Source of the DNA: Mesaphorura yosii | Lineage: Eukaryota; Arthropoda; Collembola; Poduromorpha; Tullbergiidae | Direction: 5' to 3' | DNA: 22,217 bases | Assembly (NCBI GenBank): GCA_009869945.1 | Contig: WIXG01000775.1 | Location: 1 to 22,217, forward strand | Shown: one piece after another, positions 8,472 to 18,633 of the stretch | How the letters are laid out: each line of letters opens with the position of its first letter | Numbering within the stretch: position 1 is the first letter of the stretch | Translations under genes and position numbers: made by a program | Notes under the pieces: model-generated | What the model saw: the letters and a program-made list of their open reading frames with translations, nothing else | Databases searched by the model: none | What the model was told of the DNA's origin: nothing

Positions 8472-11156
8472 TTATTCCAGTTCGACGTACTTCATCCCGA
8501 ATGGTTTATCCTCGGTGGCTGGAGCTGGCTCGCCCTTCGACTCGCTCCATGCCCTCCAAAAGTATTCTCCGTTTGAGTAGAGAAAACCAAATGCATCATC
8601 CCAGGAGCCAACTCCGTTCGAGGTAGCGAAGAGCACGCGGAAGTTTGCGGGGTAAAAGTCCCCAAAGTACTTCACCCACTCCGTGCTATTTGGGGCAATG
8701 ACCACCCCGTCCTTCGTCGTCCACACACTCCCGTCCCAACGACCACCCTTCAGGAGCGCCGCACGTTCTCGAGTCAGCCAGTCCAAATGTCCCTGGTCGA
8801 AGAACGGAGCCAAATTCGGCGGGGCTCCCCAACCGCCAGCGCCCTCCCAACCCTTCCAGGAGCTGAAAAAACCCGAGTCCCGAATGAAACTAAAGCGTTC
8901 GTTCCAGCTCCCGTCTCCGCCATGGAACAGAGTGCCCAGTGTCTCTGCTTTAAGGAAGCCAAAGTACTTGACCCATTCGTCCGAGTCTGGCCTAATCTCC
9001 GCCCCGGAGCCAGTGATCCACTTCTGGGCGCCAGCATCCCAACGACCGCCCTCGAGAAGCTTGAACCTCTCCGGGTTGAGCCAGTTCATGCGTCCGTCCT
9101 GGAAAAATGGGAGGAGCGACTCCGGGACGAGGACGCCAGCCCCGCCGCCGATGTGGAAGGTCTGGATCGTGTATGACCCACCAGAGTGGAATTCGAATCC
9201 ACCGCCACTGGAAAAGGCAGCGCACCACTGGGTCAAGAATGACGGGGAGATCCAGTGGAAAGTTTCGTTCCAAGATCCGCCTCCAACCCCGAAAAGCAGA
9301 TTCATGCCTTCCACTCCAAAGCTTGAGCCAAAGAAGCGGACCCACTCTGGTGAGCCAAACTTGACTTGTTGACCCGAGGAAGTGATCCAGACTGAGGCGT
9401 TCGAATCCCAACGACCGCCCTGTAGCAACGCCACTCTCTCCGGAGTCAGCCAGTTCAACTGTCCACTCGTGAAGAACTGAATGTAGTTTTGGGGCACGCC
9501 AAACTCGGACCAATTGAAGTCAGCGCCAGACTTGATGTTGAGGCTGTTGACTCCTATGTTCAGACTCTGAACTGGCACAGGTGCAGGGGTTGGTGGAGTG
9601 GGTTCAGGTGCAGGAGTTGGTGGAGTAGGCTCGGGCTTGGGAGTGGGAACTCGCACTGGATCTGGCACTGGCTCTGGCGCTTCAGGCGCTGGCGGCTGCG
9701 GATCCACATCGTCGTCATCATCGTCGTCGTCTTTGTTCCATTCGGTCGCCTGCTCCCAGAACGCGTCCGCAGCCGAGTAGATGAAGCTGAAGGTGTCGTC
9801 CCAACTCCCAACTCCGCCACTCTCCACGAAGAGGATGCTGAAGTTCTCCGGGTTGAAGTCACCAAAGTAGACGGTCCACTCGGGGCTGTTGGGAAGGATG
9901 ACAAGCCCCTCAGCCGTCGTCCACTTCGCCCCATCCCAACGACCGCCCTTCAACAACTTTGCACGCTCCGGTGTCAACCTGTGTCACAAAGAGGACTTGA
10001 AAACTTCAAAACATGATTTGACTTACTTTAAATTAAAACTTTAATTTAACATCAGAGTTTAAACTCACCAGCTAAACTCGCCGCCTTCGAAGAAGGACAC
10101 CAAATATTGCGGGACACCCAATCCACTCGCTCCCTGCCAGCCAACCCACCTTTCGAAGAAATCCGAAGTAATAAAGCTGAACTTCTCGCTCCATGCGCCT
10201 CCGTTCGGGAACCAAAGACTCAGTGTCCCCGGCTTGAGGAAACCAAAGTATTTGAACCACTCGGGCGAGTCCGGCTTTACCTGCGTACCGGCGGGAGTGA
10301 CCCAAACTTCGCCGGCGGAGTCCCAGCGTCCTCCCTGCAGCAGCGCAAGCCTCTCAGGGTTCAACCAGTTCATTGTCCCATCCTCGAAGAAAGGCAGAAG
10401 CTCCTCCGGCACTCCCGACCCGCTCTGGCTCTCAGTGGTGAACCACGCCACTTCAATCCCACCAAACTGCGAGGTCCATGCGGTGAGGAAGGCCGGGCTG
10501 AGCCAGGCAAAGACTTCGTTCCAACCTCCGCCATGTATCCCAAACAAAATGTTACACTCCCTCACTCCAAAAGTGGGGCCGAAGTAGCGGAGCCACTCTG
10601 CAGAGCCCACTGCCACCTTTTCGCCAGCAGCGGTGATCCAAACGGAGGCGCTCGGATCCCAACGACCGCCCTGTAGCAAGGCCAATCTCTCCGCCGTGAG
10701 CCAGTTCAGCTGACCCGTAAGGAACCAGCGAATCAATGTCGTTGGCACGCCAAATTCGGCCCAGTTGAACCAATGAGAAGGGAGCTTTCGTCCACGCCCA
10801 CGGCCCCAGCCAAAGGGTCGGAAACCACGGCGCCTCAAACCAAATAATCCTTTCCCCTTGCAATCTGGCTTCCTCCCACCATGGCAGGCCTTGGGAGATT
10901 TCGATCGAGATCGACTTTTCCCAACGTGGCGGTCGGGCTTTCCTCCGCCGTGGCAGGGCTTCGGGGATTTGGATCGCCCACGCCCTCCGTGACAGTCGGG
11001 TTTTCCTCCTCCGTGGCAATCAGGCTTCTTTGGAGACTTTGAGCGGGGCCGCCCTCCGTGGCAGTCGGGCTTCCCACCTCCTCCATGGCAGTCAGGCTTC
11101 CCACCTCCACCGTGACAGTCAGGCTTCCCACCTCCTCCGTGGCAAGGTTTCGGCAT
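8472..11156 (-). CDS. Trp-rich GGRWD-repeat protein (864 aa), unrecognised family
   Basis: Two exons: 11156-10069 and 9978-8472, with intron 9979-10068 (GTGAGT...CACAG). Splicing rebuilds the Trp of FSW|LTPER. There is no signal peptide, so it is probably intracellular. Residues 1-100 carry repeated KPDCHGGGG units mixed with RSKSPK, Cys/His-rich and basic. An Arg/Gly stretch follows. Six modules start at about 131, 249, 348, 518, 646 and 748. Each has 'P..l..Ff..G.l.WL..ER..LL.GGRWD...W.t..G.....s.EW..yFG......lf...g.w...F.f'. Modules 1 and 4, 2 and 5, and 3 and 6 are the closest pairs, so the protein is (A-B-C)x2. Between the triplets lie eight Asp (446-453) and a Pro-rich linker (PEPTPPTPAP type). 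I do not know this domain. The repeats suggest binding or scaffolding, and the Cys-His segment might bind metal; both are inference. Confidence 0.85.
9594..9735. repeat. Low-complexity coding repeat: Asp run and Pro-rich linker
   Basis: The plus strand shows cgtcgtcatcatcgtcgtcgtc, read on the minus strand as eight Asp codons (GAC/GAT mixed). Next to it are two near copies of a unit encoding PEPTPPTPAP. The codons are mixed, so the amino-acid pattern has been kept beyond simple slippage. Confidence 0.7.
11052..11153. repeat. 27-bp coding minisatellite (KPDCHGGGG)
   Basis: At least three near-identical 27-bp units encode KPDCHGGGG in the first codons of the GGRWD-repeat gene. Shorter and diverged copies continue to about 10860, interrupted by RSKSPK-coding segments. 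Third-position changes between units (cctcctcca, cctccaccg, cctcctccg) show they are not freshly copied. Confidence 0.8.
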
Positions 11157-11241
11157 AATGGAGCTTGAACTTGAACTTGCGTACTTGCGGAGTTGAAACT
11201 TGCTCGTGTCGTCTTACCGCGATGGCAGAAACTCGGATAAA

Positions 11242-11260
11242 GGCCAAGACAGCCTTGGCC
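11242..11260. promoter_or_regulatory. Perfect 7-bp inverted repeat upstream of the GGRWD gene
   Basis: GGCCAAG-acagc-CTTGGCC, next to a TATA-like TTTAAAAG on the minus strand (11264-11271) and about 90 bases upstream of the start codon of the GGRWD-repeat gene. The spacing suits a core promoter with a dyad element in the early 5' UTR. Seen in sequence; the function is inferred. Confidence 0.35.
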
Positions 11261-11920
11261 ACTCTTTTAAATTTTTGGTTAACGAGCTGACGTTTAGCGA
11301 CGTCGTGACCGCAATCTGCAATAAACCGTGACAATGAAACTCTGATCAGGCAACTACGATAAACGAAGGAGACCGAGACAGTCTGTATTTTTATCCAGAA
11401 CTTGAATTGTACTTGCATGGGTGATCTAATGCGGTTGCAGTCTCAGTTTGTGGTCACTATGAACTCATTTTTCGAGGAGACTCATGGTAGTTCACAAGCT
11501 CACACAAATTATCTGCTTATTCGCCAAACCACGAGACGACCATGGCTTGGACGGATGTCTCGTCGACATTTCTTCGGCATTAAGCAGCACTTGTGTGAAA
11601 TTTTGAAATTTGATCAGTTTTATTGGCGAGTATGTATAATCTAAATTTTGGTGTTCGTTTTGGCAGTTGCTCCGCAGTGAGGCGGGCAGAAAAGTGACCG
11701 GGCTCGGGCTTGAGACTCTTAAATTGAGAGGTTGACCTTGGCTTCCAGCAAGACGACACGGTCATAACCGAATACCCCGAATTCCATCGCCGTCACATGG
11801 ACTCTGGTGTTAGTCTAATGAGTCCTAATGGAAAACTCCCGTCTCCGAATTAATTATGAATGCCGGGAATGGGAGCAAGGGTCTCCAGAATTTTTTATAT
11901 TTCGCGTCATCACCGATGAA

Positions 11921-11940
11921 GGTCGTGACTCATGACGTCA
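11921..11940. promoter_or_regulatory. Abutting AP-1-like and CRE-like sites
   Basis: GGTCGTGACTCATGACGTCA contains TGACTCA (11926-11932) directly followed by TGACGTCA. It lies about 770 bases upstream of the GGRWD gene start and about 370 upstream of the Ig receptor kinase, so either could own it. Confidence 0.3.
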
Positions 11941-12311
11941 TAGCCATCACCTAGTGCATCTGCGAGGCCTCTACATGTAAAAGTTGACATTAATGACGAG
12001 CAAACATAAGTTTGACTGTCAGTAAAACAGAACTCTAGTCCCCAACAAAATCTACGTAATATGAGTAAGATTCTATCATTTTTATGTGAGTTGAAATAAA
12101 TGCCGTTGCTGGCGATTCAGAAAGATCTCATCCATCTTATTTGAGATGTTTAAATAATCTATTCTCTCTTAACAAACGCCCATGCATTTAAGTAACTAAA
12201 AGTTTGCGTTGGCACATTGCATCATACTACCACCAACTTCGAAGAAGGCGAATCCTCGCTAATTTGTTGACTAAATTAATTAATTTGCTAGCACCAAGAC
12301 GAGTTAGGACC

Positions 12312-15300
12312 ATGACGATCATCATTATCCTTATGCTCAATCAGTACGGCAGGTGACGAATAGAAGATCATAGTTTGTGGTGTGTCCATACAAATTTCTC
12401 CTTTCTCGGCCAAGCCCAGATTCATTTCATATTGTAAAAGGAGCAATAGGGATCAAGGAAATATTGTGGCACAATGCATCGGGCGGTCGGGCCTAGTATG
12501 ACGCCGAGAACATCCTGCGTGAACGACTCCTCCATCAAAATTATCAGCAAGCCCGACTTACTCACTCCACGAATTTGGTGTTACTCCAATCATGTAATCT
12601 CGATCCAATTTACATTTCTGGACCGACAGTAGTCAGCCGTACATCAGAACAATTATGTGTTCACCCAACGACAGTATGATACTGAACATGGTTCCCTAGC
12701 TGAGGCCGAATCTACGTTCATACTTTCCGTGAGCCCAGAAGGACCAGTCAGCGTGAGGTACTCCGTTTGGGGTTCCGTGGAGGGCTCGGATGGCACAATG
12801 GAGTCCTGGATGGAGGACCCAATTCACATTTTGCTCCTATTCAACCCGCCACAGGTCGCGGCCAGATGTAAGTCTGGTTTAATTAAGCCCAAATTAATTC
12901 TGGCAACTTTTATTGTACTCGTCTAAATATGAACCGGATTTGGCATTTAGCGGAAGACCTGCCATTTATGCGGACAACCCATTGCCTCGTTTCATGGCTC
13001 TCGAAGACCAACTGCTAATTCCCTGCATATGAAGCTGGATCGGGCTGGAGTACAACCTGATTTTAATGGAGTCAAAGCAGCACGGAGCCATATGCGAAGT
13101 CTCCAGTGCCGGCACCTTCGATCCTCTGCATGGAATACACGTGAACGTATTGAGAGATTTCCAAACGACATAGAAGAAAGCTTCTTTTGCTGCCCTAACT
13201 ATACTGACTCGACCTACAGAGAATTTTACGAGATAAGTTATGATTCAAACGGTTGGATTATGATCCGAAAAGTAATCCAGTCGAGCCTAGATTAAGTTTC
13301 GTCAATATCCGACTTCTTTTATTGTAACTCACACCTCGTGTAACTCTCAAAATCTAGTTCCTCACCTTGTGGCTGGACAAAATGCGTGGAGTTCAGAATC
13401 TCAGACCCTTCAAGTAATATGAAAATGATAATGATAATTGACAATGAGCCAAAGTCCGGTCAAATCAGCCAGGAATCTTAACAGTTTCTGTATCCGTATT
13501 CAGATCCGAGGGCGTCCCCACAGTGGCGGAAGACCAAGCAATCCCCGCATGAGTCGATCCGTCTCTTTTTGACAAAAGCAGAGGGTAACTTTCTGACAAT
13601 CATTCTGAGCTGCAGCTTCTGGGATCCAATCAAGCTGGTAGGACTTCGGAGCAAGTACGTTATAGCACACCAATCTTCACCAAAGCTGAACACCCTGCAA
13701 TACTCCACACGAGTCCTAAAGCCCGGTACCGAGTCACGTACAACACAGCCTTAAAGGCGACGGAGTGGCTCTTAGTACACTGCGTAACGACGGCTAGTCG
13801 GAGTGTATTGTTCGATTGGAATATTACAGTGCACAGTGTGGAACCTGAGAACACCAACGACACTAAGGAACCTGCATACTTGAAAGTTGTCTCGATGCAA
13901 GGAACTGAAACACTCAAGCCGCTTATTAAATGCTACTCTGACGTTTATAAAGATTTATCCCTGAAAGCCCTCAGCTGCTACAGCGTCACACAATGTCGCC
14001 TCCTGGAGTGGTGTTTTGATTCGGATGGCAGTTGCGGCCAGGTAGTGACTGAAGGACACGTTTGCCAGACTCAACATCACAGAACCAAAGCGTGCCAAGA
14101 AAATGCCATTCCAAGTCCCGCTAGCCTTCTTCAATGTACAGTAAATCTCACTCTGCTTCCCAGCCCAGCTGTAAACTCGTACATACAGCTCCGTTGGGTG
14201 GGGCTAAGCGGAAACACAAGTTACCTGTACCGCGAGTCAGATTTACAGAATGTGACCCTTCAGAAGGAAATGATAAAGTTGCACGAAGGTGCAGTAACGA
14301 AGACCCAAAGTCCTCCAGCCCCAGCGTCTGGACAAGAGCTAAAAATATATTACACACAAATCCCGTACAATTTCACTTGTAAGGTGCACCCTTTCTGGTC
14401 CACTGGAAGGGCGCGCTTCTTCTTCGGACTCTCCGGCAACGACACTCATCTTTTACCAGCAGAAAGTCGGAGCGCGATCTTCCTGTCAGAACCCTCTAGA
14501 AATTATATTCAGGTGGAAGAGCTTGTCTTTCCCTCATCCTCTGTGCATCGAGTTGTTTGCAAAGCCCCAAAGCTGGACAGAGAACGAGTCTGGATCACTG
14601 GGTCACGGAACGTGCGTGTACTAGATTCTGCGAAGGCCGAGATCAAAAGAAGGAACAAGTTTTCCAATTCGCAGACGACGGAGTTCGGAAGACATTTAAA
14701 TGTGATCTTGATGGAAGTCCAGCGCCAAAAGTTATATGGATGACACAGGGCGTAGATGGAAAAGTGAGACATCGCACAAAGATCCCGGCGGCAATTTGCC
14801 TTCTATATTCGATTTGTATTTTCTTTGCCCCAGCAGGAGGTGGTGATCAGTTCCAACCCACAGTCCACTGTGCATGTGGTCAATAAGTCCTTGCTGACGT
14901 TCGGGCAGTTTTCAAAGAGTTTGGAAGCCAACTACACGTGCACTGCGCAGAATGGTGCGGGCAAAGCATCGATGAACTTCAGCGTGTCTCTGCAGCCGGG
15001 TAAAGAAGGTAATCTTGTCCGTCTAACCGTTGATATTCATAGCACTATGACTATTACCCAGTAATAAGTCTTGATCTTCCTTCAGACATGACCTTGTGGA
15101 TTGGTATCGGAACGTCAACCGGGTCGCTTCTCATTATTCCGCTGCTTCTAGCGCTACTCACACGCTACCTCATGCTAAGGGTAAGTTGTCCTTGCCCTTG
15201 ACAGACTCATTCCCGTCATTGCCCACCTACGCAAGCGACCCTCTTCTTACTTTTTCAGTATCGACGTGTTCTCGATCAAGTGGACGTTGACAAGTTCCGA

Positions 15301-16567
15301 CTTGGTACAATACCCGACGAGAAGGAGGCAGTTGCAGCAAAAATTGTAAACTCCACTGGATCAGATCCACTCGCGCTCACGGAAATTCCCGGCTCTGTTA
15401 TTGAATCTGAGGTCACGGAGAATGGTGTTGATGTTGAGACTTGTTTGGAAGAATCTGTGGGCCCCATGGAGGAATCTCCACTAGGACAATGGCTGGCCGA
15501 CGTGGATCACAAATCATTTGATATCCAATTCGAAATCAGCAAGGACAAATTCCACGTAGATAAAAGGCGACTGCTTGGGTCCGGAGAATACGGAAAAAAG
15601 TATGCAGGCACCGCGAACCTGAACAGTGAGAGTAAGGCGGTCCCGGTAGCCATCAAAGTGCCAAAAAGGAACTGCCCGGAAACGATCCTGAAGGGAATGC
15701 TCAAGGAATTGAAGATTATGACGTACCTGAAGCACGACAACCTTGTGAGCCTTATACGAGCGAATACCGCGCGAGTAGCGTACGGTCAGCTGTTCATTCT
15801 GATGGAGTTTTGTGAAGAAGGCTCGCTGGAGTCCTTCCTCAAACGGACGAAGTGCGACTATGCTGAGGCCGAGGGTATGCCCAAAGCGGTGTCTCCGAGT
15901 GCGGGATATCAAGGTAAAAAATGATACCAATCCTAAAAATTATAAGGAAGCATCTGATGTTTATTTCAGAACTTCCAAAGATGGGGTTCCTCGACCTCCT
16001 CCGCTGGTGTGAAGAAGTGGCCACTGGCATGGAATACTTGGCGTCAAAGGGCGTTGTGCACCGGGATCTGGCTGCTCGGGACGTTCTCCTCACCAAAATC
16101 TGGAAGGCGAAGGTCTCTGACTTTGGTTTATCACGACAGTTGTACGGGAACCTCACGTATGAACAGCAGTCTCAAGAAATGCGCCTTCCTTACCGTTGGA
16201 TGGCTGTCCAGTGCTTCACTGGAACATTCTCCACACGCTCCGACGTCTTGGCCCTTGGAAACCTTGCCTGGGAAATATTTTCTCTTGGCGAACTACCATA
16301 CGTAAATATTGAGGTCACGAAACCTGGGCAGTTTGCTGATCTCCTCCGTCGAGGTGTCCGAATCAGCGAAAGACATCGTGTGACAAATAAAATGTAACCA
16401 CATCAAATTTCTTCTTGTACTCAGGCACGTTCAACTATATTCGTGTGTTTTGCAGATTCGGAATGCTTGAAGAGTGCTGGAAGGAAGATCCGTCGAAACG
16501 ACCATCAGTGACTGAGTTGAAAGAATTCTTTTCTGGCCTCCGTGGCCTTCAAAATGTTGGACAATAA
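12312..16567 (+). pseudogene. VEGFR/PDGFR-like Ig receptor tyrosine kinase with ruined ectodomain
   Basis: A likely start at 12312 encodes a hydrophobic leader (MTIIIILMLNQYG). Several Ig-like domains follow. The second has the PDGFR/VEGFR-type ALEDQLLIPC...TFDPLHGIHV (about 12953-13150). The last has FKCDLDGSPAPKVIW...YTCTAQN. The membrane helix (15086-15180) and a split tyrosine kinase follow. Introns: 14764-14833 or -14836, 15009-15085, 15181-15258, 15914-15969 and 16394-16455. The stop is TAA 16565-16567. Ectodomain breaks: TAG 12630-12632, TGA 13030-13032, and frame changes near 12870-12950, 13150, 13715 and 14650. From 14837 to the end every splice junction keeps phase. Kinase: GSGEYG, VAIKV, HRDLAARD (16059-16082; the usual Asn is Asp), DFG, then MAVQ where MAPE is normal (16200-16211). 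So even an expressed kinase half may be catalytically weak. Confidence 0.72.
15086..15180 (+). other. Membrane-helix exon of the Ig receptor kinase
   Basis: This 95-base exon encodes TLWIGIGTSTGSLLIIPLLL followed by a basic stop-transfer region (TRYLMLR, then YRR in the next exon). It is bounded by ttccttcag and GTAAGT, phase 1 in and phase 0 out. It begins with an in-frame ATG (15088), so a transcript starting here could encode a membrane-anchored kinase without ectodomain. Confidence 0.7.
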
Positions 16568-16576
16568 TTTTACCAA

Positions 16577-16582
16577 AATAAA
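16577..16582 (+). terminator. Polyadenylation signal after the Ig receptor kinase
   Basis: AATAAA ten bases past the TAA stop. It suits the compact 3' ends seen elsewhere in this window. Confidence 0.65.
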
Positions 16583-16639
16583 GTCTAATTATTTTGCAAC
16601 CTTGGCATTTATTCAATTTATCATGCATGCTTAAGAAAT

Positions 16640-16945
16640 TTCACAAAGTGTAAAATATTCCGTGTTGATCGGGCAGGCGTACAGACGACCAGAGCTGAAG
16701 CTGATAGCTTGGAATGCAAGTACTGACGGAGGAATGAATGAAACGATTGAATTTCCAAAGCTCACGACTGGTTCGTTCCCTTCGGCATCTTCATCGTCCC
16801 AACTGTAGGCTGCGCCTTTAGTCTAGACCCGTTCACTTGTCCAGTACCATCGGCCCAAGCGAAGGATGGAGTACTTCGAAGTGAGGAACTCGTGCTGAAG
16901 CGAACTCGTGATCCGTACCAATTTCATCCCAGAGTTCTCAAGCCT
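16640..16945 (-). pseudogene. Possible C-type-lectin-like coding remnant
   Basis: On the minus strand one frame reads RLENSGMKLVRITSSLQHEF, then LTSKYSILRLGRWYWTSERV, an in-frame TAG, then TKGAAYSWDDEDAEGNEPVV and on to a TAA near 16645. The stretch 'GM.L..I.s..e..FL...........yWts' recalls the first half of a C-type lectin domain. The second half does not show the expected Ca-site motif, so the family is uncertain. It may be an exon of a broken gene or chance. Confidence 0.3.
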
Positions 16946-17511
16946 CGTTCCAGTGTACTGATGTTATATTGTCCATGAGAAACGTCTTTCCTTCAACTAC
17001 GCCGAGAGCATACAGCGGAGGACCTCCTCAATGGTGGGCGCATTCACTAAAGCAGGAGCTAAAGCAAAAGCTGCCATAACGAAGGTCAAGGAGACGAGAG
17101 TACGTGTGGCCGTTGTTGCATCTACATCGCAACGAGCGATGAAGTTATATGTAAATTGCGCAATTATCGTGAGTCAGAGTCAGAAAGAGAAGAGAGTCGA
17201 GCAGTCAGTCTGTAGTGGGAGTCCGAAGTGAATAAAAGTCCAGTTGTTGGTCTCAAACATTCTCTGTGTCCGCGTCCGTCATTTATTCGTCCGTGTCATT
17301 CGTTTCTTCGTCAATCGTCGTGCAGTAATTCATGTCAATTCCGGTAAGGCGTCCAATAGTTGTCCATTGTCCGTGCGCTTCCGCGAAGCACAGCACACAC
17401 TCATTATTACAAGATGCGGAGTATTCGCTGTCCTAATTTTTAATTTTGCAAAAATACTGGCAGTTTTCCTCGCATGAAATGGAAGCGTTCAACATTCCCC
17501 GAGTTATCGCC
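16946..17511. other. Intergenic, possible LTR-like stretch
   Basis: Around 17160-17330 a purine-rich run (gagtcagagtcagaaagagaag) is followed by a plus-strand AATAAA (about 17230) and a T/C/G-rich segment with repeated 'gtccgtc/cgtccgtg' words. This resembles the R-U5 part of an LTR retroelement, but I find no matching second LTR, primer site or coding frame, so it stays a possibility. Confidence 0.25.
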
Positions 17512-18223
17512 TATATTCTGGGCCCCACACAGCCGGCCATGTAGTCCACGGGCTGCTCCGTGTTTTTCGTGGCCAAGTCCCTGCACCCAAAATCAGGAGC
17601 ATGTACGCCCTCGCCCCCGCCACCTTCGTGGAGCACGCCTACACACCGTGGATCCTCCTCGCCCCCCTCGAGTCCCTTCTCGTGGTTATAAATTTTGGGG
17701 GAGATGACCCCTTCCATCCTGATGGACCTCATCCACCTCTTCGGCCCCCTCGTCTGCGCCCCAAGCCCGGTGTCAATGACCTTTTGTGCGTTCTGGTTCT
17801 TCATGATCAGTGGTTTCGACCTTTACCAGTACAATATGACGCAGCCAATAAGTTTAATCACCGGCCACCTTCCGGACCGAACCTCCTTTCGGGTGCTGGA
17901 TCATTACTTGCAGCTTCTTCGCTCCAAAACCTTCCGTCAGTACGATTTTGGCGCTGAGGAAAACCGACGCTACTACAGACGAGGCGACAACCCCGGATTA
18001 TGAGCTGAAAATGGTCACGGCCAAGATCGCGGTTTTCTGGGGGCCTGGTGACATTTTCATCACGCGGCGGGACGTTGAAAGGCTCGTGGCGGGGCTGCCG
18101 AACGTGATCGTCAATCACAGAGTCGCATTTGACCTTTGGACTCACCTCGATTTCACGTATGGGATCGATGTAAAGCCGCTTGTGTATGATGTTATCATGA
18201 AACTCATGGCTGAGCATTACTAA
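17512..18223 (+). pseudogene. Acid (gastric/lysosomal-type) lipase relic
   Basis: The C-terminal two thirds of an alpha/beta-hydrolase lipase are legible across three frames: VFFVAKSLHPK (17560s), RSMYALAPATF (17595s), SILMDLIHLFGPLVC and GFDLYQYN (17700-17850), FRQYDFG..EN, then TPDYELKMV, VFWGPGD and WTHLDFTYG..V to TAA 18221-18223. Family landmarks kept are the Asp (GPGD) and His (THLDF) of the catalytic triad. The nucleophile elbow, normally G-H-S-x-G, reads GPTQP, so the serine is gone, and a TAG follows at 17542-17544. Frame changes occur near 17580, at a G-run near 17693-17702, and near 17990. No 5' exons were found. It cannot be an active lipase. Confidence 0.75.
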
Positions 18224-18633
18224 CTTTGCCTCCGCCAGATTCTGAACCTTTCCTTCCGTCTGCATCCGGACGCTTATTCCCAGTGCAATTTCCTTCCCTA
18301 TTTCGCAAATATAACAACAAAATATAGTATTAAAACCCATCAAATAGGCTTTTATTCGATAGTTGCGAGGGACCAACTTGCAGAGAGTTGGCCGAGAGAA
18401 AACATTCCAAGTAGACTGAGTTGGCTTCACGTGCGCGCAGGGCAAAGAGATAATGAAGCCGAAGAAAACAGATTGAAATCACAATTTTTAGCAGCATAAA
18501 AATCGAGAAACTTAAACGGTACCGTGAATTTGATCACCTTTGCAATTATTTTGGCCTCGATTGCTATGATTTGCTCACCTAGATGACTACGCTCTTTATT
18601 TGCACATTTCCTTTGCTATAAATTAGTTTTAAG
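18224..18633. other. Intergenic between the lipase relic and the FGGY kinase
   Basis: Only the polyadenylation signal of the FGGY gene (18595-18600, minus strand) is recognised. Confidence 0.45.
18595..18600 (-). terminator. Polyadenylation signal of the FGGY kinase gene
   Basis: AATAAA on the minus strand, 34 bases past the TAG stop. Confidence 0.6.

Larger units (their letters stand above)
11157..12311. other. Intergenic between the GGRWD gene and the Ig receptor kinase
   Basis: Besides the inverted repeat and TATA-like box near 11250, it holds an adjacent AP-1-like TGACTCA (11926-11932) and CRE-like TGACGTCA (11933-11940). The rest is AT-rich without a supported gene. Confidence 0.4.

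Noticed and set aside
9489..10016. Long plus-strand open frames across 8683-10676
   Set aside because: They are antisense to the GGRWD-repeat exons and arise from the G+C-rich repeated codons. The minus-strand reading has repeats, splice sites and a full protein.
12497..12660. A clean first Ig exon of the second receptor kinase
   Set aside because: Two acceptors (12414 and 12496) fit phase in different frames and both frames meet stops, so the exact exon limits are left open.
17160..17340. Solo LTR of a retroelement
   Set aside because: No partner LTR, terminal dinucleotide pair, target duplication or primer site could be fixed, so it is noted only as a possibility.
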